Shown here: piece by piece, positions 20,118-28,757 of the stretch
Numbering within the stretch: position 1 is the stretch's first letter
How the letters are laid out: each line of letters starts with the position of its first letter
Source: Enterobacter sp. EA-1
Lineage (GTDB): Bacteria > Pseudomonadota > Gammaproteobacteria > Enterobacterales > Enterobacteriaceae
DNA: 64,000 nt
NCBI GenBank assembly: GCA_002886105.1
Contig: CP025776.1
Coordinates: forward strand, 2,356,001 to 2,420,000
Direction: 5' to 3'
Position numbers and translations under genes: made by a program
The notes under the pieces: model-generated
Told to the model about the DNA's origin: nothing
What the model saw: the letters and a program-made list of their open reading frames with translations, nothing else
The model's database searches: none

Positions 20118-20463
20118 TTAATAGCCGGGGCGGATAGAGCCATCTGCGGTAATGCGGCGGAGGGCTTCTTTCTTGCTTGCGGCGTCTTTGGCGCGGAGGC
20201 GGAAATCAGTCACAACGGCGTTACGGTCGATGCGTACCAGTGTCTTTGGCTGACCATCGGCGGACATGAGACAGGTTGATAAATGGGACGCCTGAAGCGT
20301 CAGCGGTGGACCACAGAGCGAAAGTTTCGCTGTTCAGGATGTCACCACAAAACACATCAGCCGGGAGGCTTGACGCTGTAATTTCAGTGACTTCAAACAG
20401 CGGGCTGGCGCTGTCCACCAGAATGTCCGATACAGTTACCGGATAGGTAGAGGTTACCTTCAT
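20118..20463 (-). CDS. Putative small head (decoration) protein
   Basis: About 114 aa upstream of the capsid gene on the same strand, separated by 34 bp, with AAGGA before its ATG. Sequence: MKVTSTYPVTVSDILVDSAS, FCGDILNSETFALWSTADAS, then after a correction near 20265 DGQPKTLVRIDRNAVVTDFR and ALRRITADGSIRPGY. Position immediately before the capsid gene and size suggest a decoration/stabiliser protein as in lambda-type head modules. No clear motif match, so this is inferred from context. Confidence 0.45.
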
Positions 20464-20597
20464 AATTGTTTTCCTTGAGAGGGTTTAAGACGTGGTGAGA
20501 GCCACAGGGTCCGGCATTGCACCGGATATCAGGAGCGCCACAGGTGGGCGGATCCGAATTATTGGAGGTTTAACGGGCCGTGGGTTGAAAGAGAAAA

Positions 20598-20614
20598 GGC
20601 GGCTTCATGCCGCC
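20598..20614 (-). terminator. Terminator-like hairpin upstream of the head genes
   Basis: On the minus strand GGCGGC and GCCGCC pair, followed by TTTTC. It overlaps the stop of the tiny ORF 20605-20679. Confidence 0.5.
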
Positions 20615-20679
20615 CTCTCTGTTCTCTCGTCACCCTCGCCGGGTGGGATAGGATGTTTATCCTTTTTGTGATCACTCAT
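20605..20679 (-). CDS. 24-codon ORF, unknown
   Basis: MSDHKKDKHPIPPGEGDERT followed by ERAA. Its ATG overlaps the stop of the preceding ORF (ATGA). Very short and hydrophilic; the call rests on the overlap and on the terminator that follows. Confidence 0.3.
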   Translation of the reverse strand: MSDHKKDKHPIPPGEGDERTERAA

Positions 20680-20846
20680 TCGCCAGCATCACGGGGAGCA
20701 ACCGCCAGCCATTGAACAAATGACCACAAAAAGAACCCGGTAAGGAGAAGACCGGGTGAGGCTAATAACTTACTGTGGGTTAAGTTATCTTCATCTCGTT
20801 ATCATTTTCCTGTGTAGCCTCAGCGGTTTACATGATTTGCGCTCAT
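20676..20846 (-). CDS. Small membrane protein, frame-broken
   Basis: Starts MSANHVNR; with two single-base corrections it continues EATQENDNEMKIT and then SKLLASPGLLLTGFFLWSFV, QWLAVAPRDAGE. One membrane helix is apparent. Coupled by ATGA to the 24-codon ORF. Tentative because of the corrections needed. Confidence 0.3.
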
Positions 20847-20953
20847 GATTCACCAAAGAGGCCACAGAGGAAAACGGGATGCCTGAAGTACATCCCGAAA
20901 ACCCCGGAGGGTTTATCGTTCCACAGGTAACCAGCCCCTGGAACTGTGCCGGA

Positions 20954-21271
20954 TTACGGGATCAATACACCGTGGAGACGCGTTGTATTCTGAAGAGTCC
21001 GGCTGAATTCCAGACGCTTTAGAATAAGGCGTTCAGTGAGGACAAGCCTTATGATTAGAAGTTTGGAGAGGTCATAACAATGTCGTAACAGCGGTGGAAC
21101 CGTCACATAAAACATTCTGCAATTGGTGGATTCAAAACGTTTTAGGTGAGGGCCGGACGGGGAGAATCCGCCCGGTATCCTCGGTGCATATGTCGCCACC
21201 AGTATGACTCTGAAACACACTGAAGGAGATAGTGCCGGGTTGCGTAATGGTGATCCGTAGGAGATAGCCAT
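20954..21271 (-). CDS. Hypothetical 105-codon ORF
   Basis: Opens MAISYGSPLRNPALSPSVCF, RVILVATYAPRIPGG. Uninterrupted in a window where most real genes are broken, in line with the leftward small ORFs after it, but without a clear ribosome-binding site. It may instead be a chance ORF in a structured non-coding region. The surrounding 20,850-21,590 stretch has no other convincing gene. Confidence 0.28.
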   Translation of the reverse strand: MAISYGSPLRNPALSPSVCFRVILVATYAPRIPGGFSPSGPHLKRFESTNCRMFYVTVPPLLRHCYDLSKLLIIRLVLTERLILKRLEFSRTLQNTTRLHGVLIP

Positions 21272-21301
21272 ACCCGACGCTATGTAATTATTTTATCACG
21301 A

Positions 21302-21505
21302 TTAATTCTCATTTGCAATAAAAATTGTTGACTTCTTTTGTGGGATGTGTATTGGAGGGATTGGAGTGCCACACGATGAGATTATAATTTCATGGGTTTG
21401 AGGGGTTGACCATGTAGCCCCAAAAGACACACGAAGTAATAATGAATCTAAAACCTCTACGCTCGCCCTCCGGGCTACGGTTTTATTGATCATATAATAA
21501 CTCAT
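21302..21505 (-). CDS. Hypothetical 67-codon ORF
   Basis: MSYYMINKTVARRASVEVLD, then SLLLRVSFGATWSTPQTHE. Same strand as the ORF at 20954-21271. No family recognised and no strong ribosome-binding site; possible chance ORF. Confidence 0.25.
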   Translation of the reverse strand: MSYYMINKTVARRASVEVLDSLLLRVSFGATWSTPQTHEIIISSCGTPIPPIHIPQKKSTIFIANEN

Positions 21506-21594
21506 TCAATGATTAATCGTTTACACTCTTAATCATTTCATTCGTTATTATATTGGTTAAAACCTTCTCGCCCTTCCGGGCTTACCGAGGTTTT

Positions 21595-21624
21595 AGGCCG
21601 GGGCCTTTTTTCCCACAATGTGGG
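21595..21624 (+). terminator. Terminator and adjacent hairpin before the iterons
   Basis: AGGCC-GG-GGCCT followed by six T (rightward terminator), then CCCAC-AAT-GTGGG. Just upstream, AAAACCT at 21558-21565 and AGGTTTT at 21588-21594 bracket a larger stem. A short rightward transcript could end here. Confidence 0.6.
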
Positions 21625-21648
21625 GTCTCGCCTGTGTGGCTCACTCCC

Positions 21649-21761
21649 GGTGTAAGGAAATCAGACAGCACTATAACCCCCGAGGAATTTTCAGAGGTGT
21701 AAAGAATTCAGACAGCAGGTGTAAGGAAATCAGACAGCAGGTGTAAAGAATCCAGACACAA
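21649..21761. repeat. 22-bp iterons, candidate replication origin
   Basis: Four copies of GGTGTAARGAAWYCAGACAG-CA at 21649-21670, 21696-21717, 21718-21739 and 21740-21761 (the last diverges at its end). The last three are perfectly tandem at 22-bp spacing, the helical phase typical of plasmid iterons. An AT-rich tract follows (ATAATACTAATTAATAAG). Half-copies recur inverted before the next ORF, as expected for an autoregulated initiator. Confidence 0.85.
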
Positions 21762-21867
21762 TAATACTAATTAATAAGACTACCCATAACACTAACACTC
21801 AGGGCCGGTCAAGATCTTTAAAGTGTTAGAGATTGATTAATGGTTAAGTGATTTGTCTCTTTGGAAA

Positions 21868-21962
21868 GGGAACCCTGTTCCCGTATCTTTGGGAAAGAGC
21901 CTACAGGCTCGCCTCCTTTTGGGGGCAATGCAGAAACAGAACTCGCAAAGCGAGTTTCTTTT
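21868..21962 (+). ncRNA. Candidate structured RNA: three hairpins ending in a terminator
   Basis: Perfect stems GGGAAC/GTTCCC (21868-21882), GAGCCT/AGGCTC (21897-21910) and AACTCGC/GCGAGTT (21940-21956), the last followed by TCTTTTCT. The region 21,780-22,300 between iterons and first ORF has no convincing gene. Candidate antisense or immunity-type RNA; no promoter could be assigned. Confidence 0.45.
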
Positions 21963-22218
21963 CTGCCCTTTGAACCCATGACACTTGGGCGGCAGCTTCC
22001 GGCGGTACATCAAACAAACCAAACCACAATCCACAGGAAGCCACCTGAGCGGCCCGCTGTGCCATTTAAATCATACAGGTAAGGGGAAACACCTTATGAA
22101 GCCTCAGAACCGCTCAGATCACCTTATGCGGCGTTTTGTGAACAACCTTTAAGCGTAGCACACAAAATAACCGAACGCAACAAATATCAATTTTTCAGAT
22201 TGCGATTTCACCCAAAAG

Positions 22219-22286
22219 GTGTAAAATATACATTGTGATGGCGATAACACTATTAATGCCTAGTTATCCAATTATATTTTTTACAC
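22219..22286. promoter_or_regulatory. Inverted half-iterons at the presumed rep promoter
   Basis: GTGTAAAA at 22219-22226 and its exact inverse TTTTACAC at 22279-22286 repeat the 5' end of the iteron, 22 bp before the next ATG. In iteron plasmids such inverted half-sites mediate initiator autorepression; here it is inferred. Confidence 0.5.
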
Positions 22287-22307
22287 ATGCTAAGGAGCAT
22301 TGCAAGT

Positions 22308-22739
22308 ATGGCCCCAAAAAATTCTTACCTCTGTGTTGATGACATCGTTAGTCGGGTTGATCAGCGAGGTGACACGTAAAACATTGCTTTGAAACCCGCG
22401 CAAGATTTAAAGCCGCTGGCAACCGTCAGGCTGAAGTGGACGCAATTACTCAAGCGCTTGAAGTCACAAAGGATAAATACTCCGGTGTGATTCGTCAGAG
22501 CGACTCTCTGAAAATGCTGATCAGATGGACATCGAAAAGCGATCCTGATGAAATCAGCAGTCAGCCAGTTCGCTAAGGACTCTGTAAATCTTCAGGCCTC
22601 GATTGTTGTTGCGTACCAGAATTACTTTTCAGTTCGCGGAATTCCAATGAGTTTTGAAGAGGCTAACGCCTTTATTTTTCTGAGCGCCGCTGATGCCTTC
22701 GAACGAAAAACGGGCGAATTACCCATTCTGGTGTACTAA
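22308..22739 (+). CDS. First ORF after the iterons, unknown
   Basis: About 145 aa after indel correction: MAPKNSYLCVDDIVSRVDQR, then TRARFKAAGNRQAEVDAITQ, ALEVTKDKYSGVIRQSDS, and AVSQFAKDSVNLQASIVVAY with VRGIPMSFEEANAFIFLSAA. Mostly helical; preceded by AAGGAGC. Breaks near 22375, 22525 and 22550. No family recognised. Its place under the inverted half-iterons suggests replication or copy control. Confidence 0.5.
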
Positions 22740-22756
22740 TCAACTTGGGAGAGGAA

Positions 22757-23015
22757 ATGAAACACGTCTACACCGATTTGAGCGAATCTCGCCACCTGAG
22801 CGGGTACATCTCGCAGATTGTGGCAGCTATCCGGGGATGAGTCTCCCCATCTCTATGAGGACATTTACGGCATGCTCCAGCAGGTTAGCCCCGGATCAGA
22901 TGATTACGATCCGCAACGCCCGGCGATTACCGCCCCGTCTAAATTCTGGGGTTGTTGGTTCGGTCTGACCTTAGCTCCGCAAGATATCAACGAATTAAAG
23001 GCGATTGAATTATGA
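22757..23015 (+). CDS. Small acidic protein, unknown
   Basis: MKHVYTDLSESRHLSGYISQ, then after one correction near 22825 SGDESPHLYEDIYGMLQQVS and FWGCWFGLTLAPQDINELKA. About 87 aa, preceded by GAGAGGAA. Its stop overlaps the start of the next gene (ATGA), so the two are coupled. No family recognised. Confidence 0.5.
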
Positions 23016-23315
23016 AAGGTCTAACTATCCCGTTTGAACATTTCCAGACCAACAAGATCGCCGGGGTGAACTTCACCCCTTCGATGAAGTTGGTTTATTT
23101 CTTCCTCGATGCCAATAAGAACCCGGACGGAGTTATTCATATTTCCCAAACGGATCGCAAATATGGTTGGCGTCACTCGCCCAACAATAGGGAAGGTGAT
23201 TAATAGCCTAAAAGAAATGGGCTTGTTGGTGAAATCTGAACAGGTAGCGGGCAATGACATCCTGAATTACAGGACATTACCTATTCGGCAATATGGACAT
23301 GGTTACAGCAACTAA
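23012..23315 (+). CDS. Winged-helix protein, candidate replication initiator or regulator
   Basis: About 98 aa: MKGLTIPFEHFQTNKIAGVN, PSMKLVYFFLDANKNPDG, then the helix-turn-helix LANMVGVTRPTIGKVINSLK and EMGLLVKSEQVAGNDILNYR (the wing). One frame break near 23160. The fold resembles the N-terminal winged helix of plasmid initiators and of HTH regulators with a FTPSMKLVYFFL-type first helix. Coupled to the preceding ORF; followed closely by a larger protein with a similar domain. Confidence 0.6.
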
Positions 23316-23323
23316 GGGAAATT

Positions 23324-24145
23324 ATGAACGATAAAAACAAGCAACTGGGGATCAGCTTTGACCCCCACGTTATGGAGCAGCTTTTCGCTGGCCTCCACCC
23401 GTGAACATGGCAGTGTTCACACCATTGTAAAGAAAGCCGTTAGCCAGTTCCTGAAAACCGTTAATTCCAACTCTGTTAAGGATTCCCGCAATGACCGCAG
23501 CAGTAAGCCATTTACCGCCATTACTCACGAACTGGCAGACATCGAAAAGATCAACGGAAAAGTGTTTACCATGAATATGGTTTACACCTATGCGCTGATC
23601 GAGGGTTACCAGAGCAATGGACAGACCGCCTATTTCTCACAAGACAGGCTGGAAGCGTCGCGGGTTACCCGTCAAACGGTGGTAAAACTCGGCGGACATG
23701 GTAGAGATGGGCCTGATTAACAAGACCGGGCAGATCGGCGGCAAGACCTGCCATTACAGTTAACCCGATCACCCCGGAAATGGTGGGAACCCCTGAACCC
23801 GTCAAGCCTGCCAAACCTGAAGTAGCCAAACCAATCGAATTACAAACTGTGGAGACCGTAGAGAATGCAGGAACTTACCAGCTGGAATTACTGAGTGTGG
23901 ATCTGAAGTCGTTCAGCAGCCGCACAGAACAGACTCGAAATGTTAAATTGGGCCACAGCGGGCTTTCTGTTCAGCCTCCTGTTATTTCTGACAGCATAAG
24001 GGAGGCAGCAAACGACGATGTTCGTAGCAATAATCCTGTTGTTAGTTACCTACCTGATTCTAAGGTGATGCTGATCGACGGTGTAGCCGTCAAATATCTG
24101 GAGCCAGAGGAAACTGATTTTGACCAGTACGGCGACGCCTTCTAA
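23324..24145 (+). CDS. Ribbon-helix-helix plus winged-helix DNA-binding protein
   Basis: About 270 aa. N-terminal MNDKNKQLGISFDPHVMEQL and EHGSVHTIVKKAVSQFLK look like a CopG-type strand-helix-helix; residues 75-145 hold FTMNMVYTYALIEGYQSNGQ, SRVTRQTVVKLLADMVEMGL and TGQIGGKTCHYSV, a winged helix parallel to the one in the preceding gene. The last 110 residues are Pro/Val/Glu-rich with no clear fold, ending YLEPEETDFDQYGDAF. Frame breaks near 23390, 23690 and 23760. Candidate initiator or partition protein. Confidence 0.6.
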
Positions 24146-24280
24146 AATCTGCAATTGAATTCCGGAAATAACACTCCGCACCGACCCCGCGCTTTACAAC
24201 TCCACGGAGATCCTCGAATTCCTTTATTACTACCAAATTCAAAGCATTAACCCCTGAAGAAGGAGGCCACAGTCAACGCA

Positions 24281-24826
24281 ATGGCCCAGAAACTTGCAAC
24301 AACCAAACCTTGCCGGATTATGGATGAGAGCCGACTAACATCGGATCAGATCCTTAAAATCAAACGTGCCTGCATTCAGGGCCACAGTGCAAGATCCATT
24401 GTCGCCGCCTTTAACGTTTCGTTGGCCTATGTGCTGAGGGTTAAACGTGAGTGACAGTTTCAGAAGACCCCATTATCCCTTGTTGAAAAGGCTGTTTTGC
24501 TGAAACAAATGCAAGACGATGGCCTTGAAAAATCCAAAATGGGCGAACTTCTGGGAATCAACGTTAAAACTGTGGAGACCCTTCTTAATATCCCATCACC
24601 CCGTTACCCGGTGGATCAGATGCTCCTTGACAGCGTGATCCGTAATTTACGCAGCGCCCGCTATGTGGCGAATCCGGTTTATAAGCTGGGAACTAACATG
24701 AGAAAGGTTTATTTAATTGTCTCCTCGGGTCGCAAAAGAATTACGCCAGTGATCATCAAAGCCAAAAGTGAGTTATGCCCTACATACAGTGGACGCTTAG
24801 TGATTACCTCGGAAAGCGTCTGGTAA
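24281..24826 (+). CDS. Double helix-turn-helix protein with an internal in-frame TGA
   Basis: First part (57 codons) MAQKLATTKPCRIMDESRLT, QILKIKRACIQGHSARSIVA, AFNVSLAYVLRVKRE, then TGA at 24452-24454. The same frame then continues QFQKTPLSLVEKAVLLKQMQ, EKSKMGELLGINVKTVETLL and on to SGRLVITSESVW. Each half has an HTH of KorA/Mor-like appearance. Either two genes (a GTG at 24449 is out of frame), a real truncation, or a miscalled base. No selenocysteine signal was seen. Confidence 0.45.
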
Positions 24827-24943
24827 ACCGTCAAACACACCTTTCCCGATTCATTGCCTTTTGTCTGCATATCCCCTTTAAGTTGCCCCGGCAATTTTAA
24901 CCCTCTTTACTCGTCTACCTCTTCACCCATTAAAGGACAACAC

Positions 24944-25319
24944 ATGGAAGCCTATAAAAACCTTTTGGCTCAACTGGCACAGGCCAATGCCAGCAGGCAC
25001 AGGAGCAGCAATCCGCCGCTCGGACCCTTGTAAACAAATCAGCCGCCGCAGTTGCGGATCTGGAAGCCCTGATTAACAAATTCAACGATGTGATGGGGAG
25101 AGCCTCCCAGCGTCAGCAGACAGCGCCCAGAAGGGCCAAACCATCAAGAGCCGGGGCATTGCACTGTGTCATAAAGACGGGGGCTACAGCGCCAACGGTC
25201 GCTCTGTATCACTGCTAACTAAATCGGTTAATGGTCTGAGACAAGTAGAGATTAACAAGGCTTCCCGCCCGCTAATGGCTACCCAACTGGAAGGGGTAAA
25301 TAATGGCAAGTGGAAATGA
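24944..25319 (+). CDS. Small protein upstream of the tape-measure gene
   Basis: About 124 aa after two corrections: MEAYKNLLAQLAQANA, LVNKSAAAVADLEALINKFN, DVMGRASQRQQT, IALCHKDGGYSANGRSVSLL, NKASRPLMATQLEGVNNGKW. Helical N terminus, no family recognised. Overlaps the start of the following gene by 17 bp and lies where phages carry tail-assembly chaperones or tail connectors; role unknown. Confidence 0.5.
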
Positions 25320-27428
25320 TTATCACGAAAACCGTCAATCGCACAGTTTTACAACTGATTCAAATAGCTATAAAAGACGGTTGATAAGATCCGCAGTGTG
25401 GGCAAGGAGTGGGAAAAGGTTTCTAACAAAATGAAGCCGCTTAAAATGCCATTCCAGTGAAAACGCATACACCAAAGTACGCCGCAAACAACAGGACGAT
25501 GCAGCCCGTGCAGCTATCACCTGCAAAGGAAGAGGCTAAAGCAGCCGCCGCAGCGGCAAAAGTGAAAGTCGCAGCAGAGCGAAAACTGGCAACCATCCGG
25601 GCCAAAGGGATTAGATTTTCAACGGCAGCGGCTAACGCAAACGTGACCCCGGCCCAACGTGCTGGACACCTCCGAGTTTGCACAGCTTACGCGCCAGTAT
25701 CACGCCGGGTCTCTGGCCTTGCAGGAATATAATGCCGGTGAGCAAACTTCAGCAAAACATGCGCCAGCAAGGCAAAGTTGGGATGCGTGGCTATTCAATC
25801 CCTGTAACCGCCAAAATAAGCAAACTTGATACCAGCATGATCGAGGGGCAGGCGGAGCAATCACTATTGCCGCAACTATGGCGCTGTCCGGCAAGATCAT
25901 GACCACCGGGCAAGATTTCGAAAGTGCTCTCTGGTCTGACAGCGATCACCGGTTCCACAGACAAAGCCGCGAAAGAATTTGATTATCTCCGCGATCAGTC
26001 CAACCGCTTGGGTTTGGATTTGCTTAAAACATCCAAGGATTACACCCAATTCGCCGCCTCAGTTGGTGACAAGTTGCCACGGATCAGATGCGATCCATCT
26101 TTGAGGTGCTTCAGAGTGGGGCCTTGTCACTGGTGCCTCCGCAGATGAGCAAAGCAGGGCAATGAAATCGCTTCAGCAGATGATGGGAAAAGGACAGATC
26201 ATGTCTGAGGAATTGAAGGCCAGCTTGCTGAGGCTCTCCCCGGCGCTGTGGGTCTGTTCGTCAAGGCTCTCAACCAGATGAAAGGTGTTTCCAACCTGAC
26301 AGAAAAGACCTGTTTGACCTGATGCAACAGGGCAAGCTGTTCTCAAGGACATTCTCCCTATGTGGCTAAGCAGATGAAAGCCGCAGCGCGGGCAGGTGGG
26401 GCACTTGATAAGGCGGTTAACTCCAACCGTGCAGCGTGGCAGCGTCTACAGACCTCTGTCCAGAATGCAATGAATATCTTCTTTACCTCTGGCTTTTGGT
26501 AACTCCCTAACCACCATGTTTAACTCTATTTCTGCCGCTATCGATGGATCCGGGGGATACGTTGGAATTCTTCGGGCATATCGCGGGGCAGATTGTCGCT
26601 GGAATAAATGACTCATTCTTAGAGCTTCACGATACCGTCATTCTGGTTGCCCGTATCATTGAGTATTACGCTGCCAAAATGGGTATCTCTGGTGAGCAGC
26701 AAATACTGGGAGAAGTGGCAGCTTACGCCGCAGGAGTGGCTCTGTTCGCTGGCTCTATCTGGAAGCTGGGCGGGGCCTTTTGGATCCTGACCATGCTCAA
26801 CCCACTGACCAAACTGTTAGGGGTGATGAAGGATCGCCGCGATTGGTGGCATTGAAGCTGCTACGACTGGCGGATCTGGTGGGGAAGGGCCGGACGGCAA
26901 GGGCAAAGATAAACCGACCAAAACAGGCCGTGGGCCAAAAGTCGGCAAGTTTGGCAAGTTTGCGGCGCTGGGGGCGGTGCAGTGGGCTGGGCCACTGCGA
27001 TCGGTTCGGTCGGTGGGGATTATGCCCGATAAAGTCATGGACGCTAATGACACCATGTATGGGCAGGACACCACAGCCGGAGGCAATCTGAAGAAAGATA
27101 GCCCGCTGGGTAAAATGTGGGATTTCATCCATAGCCCAGACCTCCCAACCAACCCAGACTTTGCCAAACCAGCGGACAAAACCGATGGCTGCGTTCTTAC
27201 TCCAATCCGGGTTATGTTCCACCTACACCAACGATTACGCCTCCACAGCTTAAAGTTGATACGGTAGGCAATCCGCTGATGATGCCGCCAGCGTGGCTCC
27301 AGCAACCTCTTAATGTTAACGTGAATGTCAAAGTTCAGGACGGTCAAGTTAAAGACCTCGTTAGATCTGAGGTGGAGAATAATCAACAATTTGCATTCAA
27401 TATGCTGATGCAAGGGGGCCAGAACTAA
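25303..27428 (+). CDS. Phage tail tape-measure protein
   Basis: About 700 aa when reassembled from frames broken near 25380, 25460, 25665, 25790, 25925, 26090, 26155, 26340, 26500, 26550 and later. The diagnostic segment is GLTAITGSTDKAAKEFDYLR, DQSNRLGLDLLKTSKDYTQF, matching tape-measure N-terminal domains, followed by QIMSEELKGQLAEALPGAVG, LDKAVNSNRAAWQRLQTSVQ and hydrophobic helices (VAAYAAGVALFAGSIWKLGG). The early part is Ala/Lys-rich coiled coil (EEAKAAAAAAKVKVAAERK). The C terminus reads NVNVNVKVQDGQVKDLVR. In phages this protein sets tail length and leaves the tail at DNA ejection. No other tail gene adjoins it. Confidence 0.78.
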
Positions 27429-27771
27429 GGCCCTATAAGAAAGGCCCTGGTGAGCCTTTTTATGTGTCTCGGTTTCATTCAGCATCTTCTGTATCAAATG
27501 TCTTACTGACAGGGCAGTGTAAAGACCTCGGTAACTGTGGTAAACGTGTAAATGCTGTTGGAGTAAATACAGACGCGCTTACCGTCCTCTGTGGTCTCTT
27601 CCTGTGGGTTGCTCATGGTAATTCGTAAACCTCATTGGCGTAAAAGACCCCAATAATTACAAACATCAGAGTACGATCATTGCATTAGGGATAAATGCGC
27701 GACGTTTGGAGCAGGGGAGAATCGGTCTTTTCATAACAGGCCTTCTATCGAGTATTTATCGCTAAAATCAT
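27429..27771. other. 343-bp gap between tape-measure and recombinase genes
   Basis: Contains a weak hairpin AGGC...GCCTTTTT at 27441-27461 that may end the tape-measure transcript. No convincing ORF on either strand. Confidence 0.4.
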
Positions 27772-28306
27772 CTACTTTGTTGTGGCCCCAATGTAATGGA
27801 GCGTACTGGATAACGATTTGTGCCCTAATGCCTTACTAATAACGGTAATATCCTCCCCTTTGCCATTGTTATAACCAATCTTCGGCTTGCTCATGCTGTG
27901 TGGACAGATGCAACTTAAGTTTTTCCTGCGTAGCTAATTTCCTCATGCAATTTAGAGCGCTCACAGGCTTTCCTTTGCTCCTGTGGCTATCCAACTGTAA
28001 GAGGTACATGATCAGGGTTCGCCTCTCCGGGCCGCTATGATGCGTTTTGCGGCATTGGTAAGCCTCACCCGGACAGATTCACCCGTTTTCTGTTGGGACA
28101 GGACAAGGTGATCGCCTTTGATGTCGTCATAACGGATAGAGCGCAGATCCGACACCCTCAGCATTAACTCATAACCCAATAACCGGTGCGTCACGGTACA
28201 GCGTCAAATCCTCACGGTTCGGGCCTTTCCCTTTACCCTGCTTGAGTAGCTCCACCGCTACCGCTTTCACTTCTTCAATTGATTCACACCCGTCAACAGC
28301 TTTCAT
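27772..28306 (-). CDS. Small tyrosine recombinase (second integrase-type gene)
   Basis: About 178 aa from the ATG at 28306, after GGAGG. N-terminal MKAVDGCESIEEVKAVAVEL, then REDLTLYRDA, GYELMLRVSDLRSIRYDDIK (catalytic Arg I region, LRVSDL), HLVLSQQKTGESVRVRLT, and the C-terminal SKALGHKSLSSTLHYIGATT with the nucleophile Tyr. The box expected to read H-x-L-R-K reads HSMSKP, so the second Arg is not evident, perhaps a base error. Size fits plasmid dimer-resolution or phage-type catalytic-core recombinases. Frame breaks near 28185, 27985, 27915. Confidence 0.7.
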
Positions 28307-28661
28307 TTTGTATCCTCCAAATCCCGGAGTGAGTAGATTTTTGATCAAAAACATGCGCTTGTAAAACGACAAAAATGATTAATTTTAAGATGTGTCTTTT
28401 AGTGAATTAAATCGGGTTTAATCGCGTTAAATGGTAAAGTAATGACCCTAGGGCAGAGAAACGGGCCTTATGGCCTGTTTAAGTGGGTAAATGATGGTTA
28501 CTTAATGTACTATAACCACAAAGCGGGTAAAGTGATCTGACTCCCCATCGCATTTAAGTTACTGTATTTGTGGGAAATTAATTATTGTTTCGTAATAGTG
28601 TTGCCCGGCAAATTTTCAATTTACCCTCAAGAAAAAATCCCCAGCTTTTTTTATCCTTATG

Positions 28662-28699
28662 TGAGAATCAATATCATTTGTAAACGATAGTCGTTCTCA
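28662..28699. promoter_or_regulatory. Twin Fur-box-like palindrome
   Basis: TGAGAAT-C-AATATCA matches 12 of 14 positions of the Fur 7-1-7 consensus, and a second inverted copy ends at 28699 (TGAGAACGACTATC on the minus strand). The two are arranged head to head in an AT-rich tract. No iron gene adjoins. Confidence 0.5.
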
Positions 28700-28711
28700 T
28701 TACTAATCGGG

Positions 28712-28747
28712 GCGAAAGCCTTCGCTCTAAAGGGCCTCTGTAGGCCC
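28712..28747 (+). ncRNA. Paired hairpins downstream of the Fur-like site
   Basis: GCGAA-AGCC-TTCGC (28712-28725) and GGGCCT-CTGT-AGGCCC (28732-28747), starting 13 bp after the Fur-like palindrome. Possibly the start of a small iron-regulated RNA; no terminator with a clear T-run follows. Confidence 0.3.
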
Positions 28748-28757
28748 GCTCTCTGTA

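Noticed and set aside
21649-21761. Possible CRISPR array
   Set aside because: Repeats are directly adjacent or nearly so, without unique spacers, and no cas gene is present; iterons explain them.
24452-24454. Selenocysteine codon
   Set aside because: No SECIS-like hairpin directly after the TGA, and the protein type gives no reason for selenocysteine.
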